Of a stretch of DNA of 64,000 bases, positions 47,601-56,600 are shown piece by piece; position 1 is the stretch's first letter, and every line of letters starts with the position of its first letter. The notes beneath the pieces were generated by a model. That model made no database searches. It worked only from the letters and a program-made list of their open reading frames with translations, and was not told the DNA's origin. Origin of the DNA: Mangifera indica (taxonomy: Eukaryota > Streptophyta > Magnoliopsida > Sapindales > Anacardiaceae); the NCBI RefSeq assembly GCF_011075055.1, contig NC_058146.1, positions 11,333,820-11,397,819 of the forward strand, written 5' to 3'. Position numbers and translations under genes: made by a program.

Positions 47601-50600
47601 ATCCATAATTTTTTGCCAATAATACCCTTTCCACTTGACCTTCTTCATAATTCTCGCTTCTCAACAGACCTAACAGTAGCACACTCCAATGATGTTTTTG
47701 CTCCTACAACATCATTAAATTGATATATCTATATAAATCGAAATTTTCATTCAAAACTTCTTGTGAAAACTTTCATTTATTAAAAAGTTCAAGCTTTAAA
47801 TGTTGATTCCTAGAAGAGGTTGATATTATCTTGTTATTTTGTTTTTTGGTAGTAAAAAATAATTTCATTATTTATAAATAATCAATATCTGTTGTATTAA
47901 TCAAAGTAGAACAAGTTTTGATGTCCAAATCTAAAGGAAACATGATTTCTTGAAAATTTAAATACGGTCATGTATACGTGTTTGCATGGTTTGCATATTA
48001 CGGTTGCACTGTTGCTTTATGCGTTTGTGTTTTTGTGATGCGCAAGCCCGCAACATCAATTTGTGTTTGTGGGTTTGCGAAGTTCTTTCTTGCTAGGGTT
48101 GCAAGGGTTTACAAACGTTGTTGACGGATTTGCCTTTTTTTGCATCTGTAATATTTTGGCAACATTAACCAACTGATATTATTTTTATTTTTTAAATCTT
48201 GATAAGAGCATACTAAAAATTCCCATTGTTTATATAAATTAATATAATATATAAAAACAAGATGGACCGACCTAGAAATATTAAAGCTATTTGTTGGAGC
48301 ATCTATTATGCATTAATGGCAACTAGGATAAGGCCAATGATATCATATATATATGAATCTCAGTCTTTATAGAGCTAGAATTTGGTCATCAAATGTTACA
48401 TTAATGTATTATTTTATGTAGCAAATTCTATATATTATTTATGTGGTAATGCAACATTATTAAATAGGATAAAATTATCATTTGTTTTTATTACCTACCC
48501 ATTGTAAGGTAGAATTTGGATTTTTTTTTAATTTTAAAAATATTCTTATAATATGAAACAGCTAAATGGGACAATGAGATTAAGTATGTGATATAATATT
48601 ATACAACACATAATGTGGAAATTCTCCGTTATCAATTTAAAATTGGAATCACACAAGAGTTAATATTTTCTTCCATGAGCTAACATGAAATTTTTGAATT
48701 TTTTGTTAAATTATTATTTTTAATTATATACAAACTAACTCCTAATGGGGTGTGTGCTTAAAATGCGCACTCTGGACATCAAAATTTGTGTTTGCAACCA
48801 TTAAACTAACTCATAATTATTTTTTTATTATATATTAAGTTTGCGTTTGCGGGTTTATGGGTTTGCACATTGCAAAAACACAAATGCGTAAAGGAAAGCG
48901 TAAACACAAACCACATTAAGCAAACGCATTTCAATTTCCAAGAAATCGTGTTTCTGGATTTCCTTCCAATCTGGACATTTTATTCTATTTTGATTAATAC
49001 AATAGATATTGACTGTTAACAAATAATGAAATTATTTTTAACTACCAACAAACAAAATAATAACATAATATTAACCTCTTCTGAGAATCGGTATTCAAAG
49101 CTTGAACTTTTTTATCAATGAAAGTTTCCATAGCAAGTTTTGGATGAAAGTTTTGATTTAGACAAATATAAATTAAGAAACTTACTTAGAATGTGATAAT
49201 ATTGTAGGAGAAAGAACACTACTGAAATGTGTTGTCGTTGTGTTTGTTGAGGAGCGAGAAAGCAAAGTAAAATGGAAAGGGTATTATTAGTAAAAAATTA
49301 TGGATTTGTTTAGAAAAGTAAATGTCACAAAAGTTTGTCTAAAAAAGTATACACAGAAAAATGTTTGCCCATTTTAATTAACATCCCTTCTTTAGGCTTC
49401 TGTCTCAAAAGACTGTGAGGATACCTTCTTTGTCTTTATACATCTTAACTAGTTCCGGTGGTAAGTTGATTATGGTATTTTAAGATTTGTCCATGCCGTT
49501 TGTGTTTCTCTGATTTTGGTTATTTTTTGCACAGGTAAAGCTTTACCCCATTTTAGATGGGCTATTTTTGTAGTACTGAATTTCTGATCCACTATCAAAG
49601 TATTTTTTACACTAATAAGCAGATCGACACTTCCTATCAAAAATAAATAAATAAATAAATAAAGGCATACTTGTACCTCATTCTTTTGTCACATTCTTAG
49701 ATCTTTCTTTACCCTAATTGCAATTAACATGACAAACCCATTCTATCTCATGCCCATTTGTTAGATCATTTCTTTACCATGTTCAATTTTACACAGCCCT
49801 GTTCTTTCTCTAGCAGCATGTGATACAAGGTACTAAAGAATTCCGCCTAGATTAAGCTTTTGAATTGACTTCTCTAGCAATGATAGACTGATGGTCAACA
49901 ACAAAAAAAAAATTTCCATATCATGCTCTTTGCCAGAACTTTATAGACTAAATGCTAAACAACTAAGGTTTTAGTATAGAATTATCCAAAATGATACTGC
50001 AATAAGGTGCAAGCATAATGATATATGATGCATAAATTACCTGAAAATTCGGTCAAGATCATCAAAGCTTCCAATGTTAGCCCAGCTGTAGTCAAAATCC
50101 CCTTGGTCTTTATCTTCATGGGAATTTTGGAAATTTTCAGGATCTTTATCAAGTTCAGGTTTCATGGCTGTTACAAGTACAGGGTGTTACAAGATATGTC
50201 AAATATCTTAAACTAGATCATGCTATCTACTAGTATTTTCTTTTCCAATGTAAATGTTCTTACCACCAGTTGTAGAGTTATTTTTGGTAATTTTTTCTAT
50301 ACTATCAGAAACTTCCGTACCCATGGGATCTGCATCTGTTTTGGCAGCAATAGATAAAGATAAATCAGACCATGAGCCCATGCTGGATCCCGAGGCAGAT
50401 ATTCTTTCAATTATAAAATTGGAACTGCTCTCCAACTTTTTTAAATGAAAATCAATTTTAGCCCCAGGCAACTTACTCTTCAAAGACTTAATGGTTGTCG
50501 CTTCTTGACTCCATTCCTTCTTATTGCAATAATCTTTAATTCCCTCTTGATATGGGACAATATGGTCATCACCCTCCCCAGCCTCACCCCATATTATATT

Positions 50601-53600
50601 TGTAAGCTGAAAACAAAATAGTCTAGCATCAGATAAACATGTGAAAATTCAAAAAACAACAAATATTCAAGCAGTTTATAGTGTTAACATCTGGCTATAA
50701 TAAATCGCCACAATAATGATCAACACTAAAATGCTGCTTCAAATCAGAGACCTGACCAGGGAGGTAAAAATTTATAACCAAAATAAAATTTAAAATGTTC
50801 AATAGATTTGATGGACATAAATAATGGTATTCATTAATGAAACTCTCTGCAAGTAAAACATTTACATTTGTTGTGGATGAATTTTCATATTAATGAAACC
50901 ATGAAATACAACTTTCAAAAACCATCAAATATATCTTTTTCCATATATTTAGTTGGATTCTTTTGGTATTTTATAGCTGAAGCAGTGTTAAGCATCAGCA
51001 AAATATGTGACAATTCAATAGACAACAAATCTTCAAGCAGTTCTTGGTATTGACATTTGGCAAATTGCTAACATTAGAGATAACGGTCAACGCTAAATTG
51101 CTGCTACTATGACGAATATGAAGAATAATTCAAGATCAGGAACTGCCAGGGAGGTAAGAACTTGTAACAACAATAAAATTTAAAAGTTTCAAAAGATTTA
51201 ACAAGGACTAAATATCAGTATAGTTTATAATACTCTCAGGAAGAAAAACATTTTCAGGTTGTTAATGAGTTTTCATATTTACGGTACCATGAAATACCAC
51301 TTCCAAATGTGAATAACCTTGAGAAAAATGTTCTATATATCAAAAGAGTGAATTTACATCAATATTTATATGAAATTCTAAATCCTACTTTAGGAAAGAG
51401 TATATGTACTTTTCTAGTTTACAAAGATACAATTACCCTAATTATTTGTTTCCTAATTTAGAGATACAACTCATATACAATTCAACACTCCCCCTCAATC
51501 TAGAGCGTACAAATCATATGCGTCAAACTTGTTACAAATGAATTCAATACGAGGACTCCTAAGAGACTTAGTCAGGATATCTACAAGTTGATCATTGGAG
51601 CTGACATGATTGGTAATTATACAGCTTGATAAAATTTTTTCTCGAATGAAATGACAGTCTATTTCTCTATGTTTCGTTCTTTCAGCGAATACTGGATTAG
51701 AAGCAATATGAAGTGTTGTCTAGTTATCACAAAGAAGTTTCATCTGTGATATATCTGCAAATTTTAACTCTTGAATCAATTGTTTCAACCATACAAACTC
51801 ATAGGTAGCCAATGTCATAGCACGATATTCTGCCTCTGTACTAGATCTAGCCACAACATCTTGTTTTTTACTTTTCCATGAAACCAAGTTACCACCAACA
51901 AGAATACAATATCCTAAAGTCGAGCATCTATCAAACGGAGATCCTGCCCAATCAGCATCAGAATATCCAACAATCTGAGTATGACCTTTGTCTTCATAGA
52001 GTAATCCTTTTTCTAGTGCTCTCTTAATATATCTCAAGATCCGAATAGTTGCATCCCAATGGGAATCGCACAGAGATTGGAGAAATTGACTGACAACACT
52101 AACTGGAAAAGAGATATCTGGTCTTGTGATAGTCAGATAGTTGAGTTTACCTACTAACCTCCAATATTTCCTAGGGTCTGCAAATGGCTCCCCCTGTCTT
52201 GGCACAAGTCTAGTATTAGGGTCCATAAGAGAATCAATAGGTTTACAATCCAGCATCCCTGTCTCCTCCAAGATATTCAAGGCATACTTCCTCTGAGAGA
52301 TAATAATACTTGTATTAGACTGAGCAACTTCTATCCCAAGAAAGTATTTAAGTGTTCCCAAGTCCTTGGTCTGGAAATGATTAAATAGGTGTTGTTTTAA
52401 TTGATTGATACCCTCCTAATCATCACCAGTGATAACAATGTCGTCAACATAAACAACCAGATAAATGCACTTTCCTCGCAACGTGTGTTTGTAAAATACA
52501 AAATAATCTGACTCACATCGAGTCATACCAAATTCTTGAATAACTGTAATAAAGCGTCCAAACCAGGCACGTGGAGATTGTTTTAGACCGTATAGTGAGC
52601 ATCGAAATTTACAAACCAAATCAAACTCCCCCTAAGCAACAAAACCAGGCAGTTGCTCCACATATATCTCCTCCTAAAGCTCACCATGAAGAAAGGCATT
52701 TTTTATGTCTAACTGAAAAAAAGGCCAATGAAGAATGGTAGCCATAGATAAGAATAACCGAACGGAAAACATCTTGGCCACTAGAGAGAATATGTCACCA
52801 TAATCCAAACCATCGACCTGAGTATAACCTTTAGCAACCAACCGGGCCTTGAGACGATCAATAGTACCATGAGGACCAGTCTTGACTGTGTAAACCCAAC
52901 GATAGCCAATAGTGGAGTGACCCAGAGGTAATTTAACCAATTCATAAATACCATTATGATGTAAATGCTTATGCCATAAGATAACATCGTAATGTGAAAT
53001 AGAGGAAAGAGCTAATTTATTAAGTAACCTAGGTCTATAGTTGTGACAAGTTCCAGAAATGTAATAAAGGTCATCCTTCTCCTCAACACTGTCAATCATC
53101 TTTCCTGAAGTCATGTCCTGAAATTCACAGTGAGATGAAAAAAATGTCATGCTACAATTCATATCTTTAGTCACATTGCTAACAAACAATAGATTGTATT
53201 TCAATTTTGGCGCATATAGGACCAATTTCAACTTTAAATCTGATAAATAAGTTGTTCCTTGACCTATTGCTGGAGATACTGTACCATTTGCCACTGAAAT
53301 ATTAATGTTACAATCACATGCCCCATAGGTTGATAAAGTATCTATTGATCCAATCACATGGTCTGAAGCACCTGTGTCCACAATCCATAAGTTTTCATCA
53401 AGATTGTTAGATAACAAATAGTGCCTTATATTCCCTATATGCGCAATCGATGCTATTGGTTTAGAAGATCTTGTTCTATCCAAGGTTTTTGATACATTGG
53501 TTTGGTTCAGGAGCTAGTGTAAAGGTGCAATCAGGTCTGCTGACAAGTGGAGATTGTTGGACTTCTCAGTTTTAGATTCTGATGCATAAGCTGATTGGTT

Positions 53601-56600
53601 TAGCCCTTTTTGGCTTCGAGGTTTATGATTTGCTAGTTTGTCATGTATCTTCCAACACATCTCTCTTGTGTAGTATGGTTTATTACAGTGATCACACCAT
53701 TGTTTGTCCCTTTGCAGCTGATCGCAAGATGAAGGTGTAGATTTTTCTTGTTTTTATATTGCAAAGGCTGATTTTTAATAAGTCAGAATTGCGTTGGAAT
53801 TCAAGGATGGACTAAACATCACTTTCTTTTGACGTTACTCTCACCTAACTTCTGCAAATGCCTCTCGAATGGAGGGAAGGGGCTTTGCACCAACTAATCT
53901 CCCACGTACTTCATCCAATTCAATATTTATGTCATGAAGGAAGTCAAAACGGTTTTTTTTTTCTACCATCTTGCTATCTTTTACACTATTAGTAGGGTAG
54001 TCCCAACTAATATCCTAAAACAGGTCCATCTCCTGCCACAGGTTTATCAAAACATTATAATACCCAATAACTATCATGTTACCTTATCGTGTTGTCCAAA
54101 CTGCAAATCTAATTTTGAAGCATTGTGTTGTATTCTCCATGTCTAAGTAGAGTTCCTGCACAGCTTCCCAAATCTCCTTAGTCTTTTTTTAAAAAAATGT
54201 ATGCCCTACCAATCTTGGGCTTCGTGGAGTTGATAAGCCACACCATGACGATTGAATTCTCAACCTCCGAAGTACCATAGTTTACTGTTGTCTTCTCGAG
54301 CATAAGAGTCATTCCTGTGAGATAGTTAGCCTTCCCTTTGCATTCGATTACCAACAAGACTGATTGGAAACACCCACAAAAAGTGGTTCCATACAACTTG
54401 TGTTAAGCCATCTATAACATATGGCTATCATTAGTGGAAGGTGTAGCACGGTTTAGTGAGATATTTGTAGAAGGACTAGTCATGGAGGATTCAACCACGG
54501 TTGGTGTTGGTGGGTTCTAGTCGTTTTTCACATTTGAAGATTATGAAGCCTCTCCTGATACTATGAAACGAGAAGAGTTTAGAGAAGAATTTCTTGCTTC
54601 TTTACTATTTACTAGGGAATATATACAAGATTACTTCTTATAACTAGAACACTAATTTATAGAGATTACAAATTACTAATTTACAAGGATTATTAGAAGT
54701 AACTAGTTAACAGATTAACAATAACTAATTAAATATAATAATTAGACCAAAATCCCAACAAATCTAGGATTTTACTTTCCCACAATTTAAAAGCATCATC
54801 AAGATATGATTAGCTATAATTGACTATGATGAACATAAATAAAGCATAAAACCAGTACAAGCAAGATTGGATGTTATTCCAAAGAAGAAATGATACATAT
54901 AATGTGTAAATGTGTACCCTAGGTACACATAGTTTTATTGTTTAAGTAAAGAGCAATACTATGTGTACCCACTTTGGGTACACAAATATATACACACTCA
55001 TATGTGTCATCATATGATTGGTTATTGTTTTATTCTTAATTCAAAATCATTCAATCACATGATGATACATATAAATGTGTACACATTTGTGTACCCAAAG
55101 TAGGTACACATAGTTTTATTGTTTAAGTAAAGAGCAATACTATGTGTACCCACTTTAGGTACACAAATATATACACTCTCATATGTGTCATCATATGATT
55201 GGCTGGCAACTATTGTATTAGATATCGTTGACATATAGCGGCTCCATTTGAGATTCACTAGCCAATGAATAACATGCATTGGGCTTCAAAAAAAAGAAAT
55301 GTAAATCACCTAGATGGATGCAACAAATAGAATGGGAAGGAAATTTGGAAATTAAAGTAGAAAGAATGCATCCATCCAAGGCTCGGATTAAATACTAAAT
55401 TAATTTTCTTCATGTTTGACTCTTAGGCCTTATTAAGTGATACGACACTATATTGTACAAGAGGACAATATAGAGATAAATAATCTAATTTATATGTTTA
55501 GTTAAAACCTTCCATTGCATTGACAAATACAAAATACAAATGGTTAATACACAAACATAATACTATATAATGCCATCTAGAAAGGTAGGTAAAGGATGTA
55601 TTATATCATTCATCAAATCTCATATTTTATATTATACCTCAATTAATTAAAATTATCTAATTTTAAAAGAAAAACCCAAAAATTTGAAATTAATTAAAAG
55701 CCAATAATTAAATTAATAACAAAAAATACTCTAGTTATTGGGATTTAATATTATTATCTCATGGTAGTCAAATCACATATTGTATCGTGTATTAAAAAAC
55801 TAGTTTTTTGTATCATGTATCATGCATTATATTATAAGATACATCTTTTTAAACTAATATAAAATAATTATTGTCATGTCATCATTTTGAAAAAAATATT
55901 CTATAATTTTTAAATTTCTCATATACACTTTTATCACATTGTCACTTCTTGAATCAATTTATATCAGTAATATGTATCTTAATGTGCGATACACCTACCA
56001 ATTTTTGACACATCTTAGAATATGTACCATTTTCTACCTGCATTATATCATATTATACGATATATATCGTATATCATAAAATACTAATAATCATGTATTT
56101 CACCCAAACACCCATAAAAATGACTAGCAATACAACAACCCAATACATGTTAAAGTTTCATTTCATTAGAGTAGTTTAGTTCTGAAAAAACAACTAAATT
56201 TCCAACTTCACTAACATCTTGAGTCATCACTCACCTTCCAAAAGCAGGACACTCCACAAATAGAGATAGTATAATTTTCCCTTATTTATCACATTCTAGG
56301 CAACCCAAAAATAATTGCCAAAACAGTTGCATTCCACAATATCCAAATCTTCCACCAACTTTGACAATTTAGACTTCGTCATAAAATTGAATGACACTGT
56401 TAGGAACCCAATTCTTATTCAACCAAAACACAAAATTAAAACATAAAAGACATAATAAACTAAACTATTTCATTAACCAAAACATTACAATGATAAACCG
56501 AACATTTCGAGGAGTTCGGGATCTCCCATTTTCCGGCCGTTCAAAACACTAGAGACCTCCCTAAATCAACCAAAGATGGCTGCTCTCAAACCAAACTCTA

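Larger units (their letters stand above)
51320..54763 (-). mobile_element. Copia element in LNK2 intron 1
   Basis: Same strand as LNK2. From right to left: LTR-like block 54763-54568, a diverged primer site near 54552-54567, gag, protease, a shortened integrase, RT and RNase H, a polypurine tract (51488-51500) and an LTR start at 51487. The two LTR-like blocks do not match each other and no target duplication was found, so the ends may come from different elements. Confidence 0.8.

Noticed and set aside
55770..56090. Palindromic MITE in intron 1
   Set aside because: Arms could not be aligned over a useful length and no flanking duplication was found.
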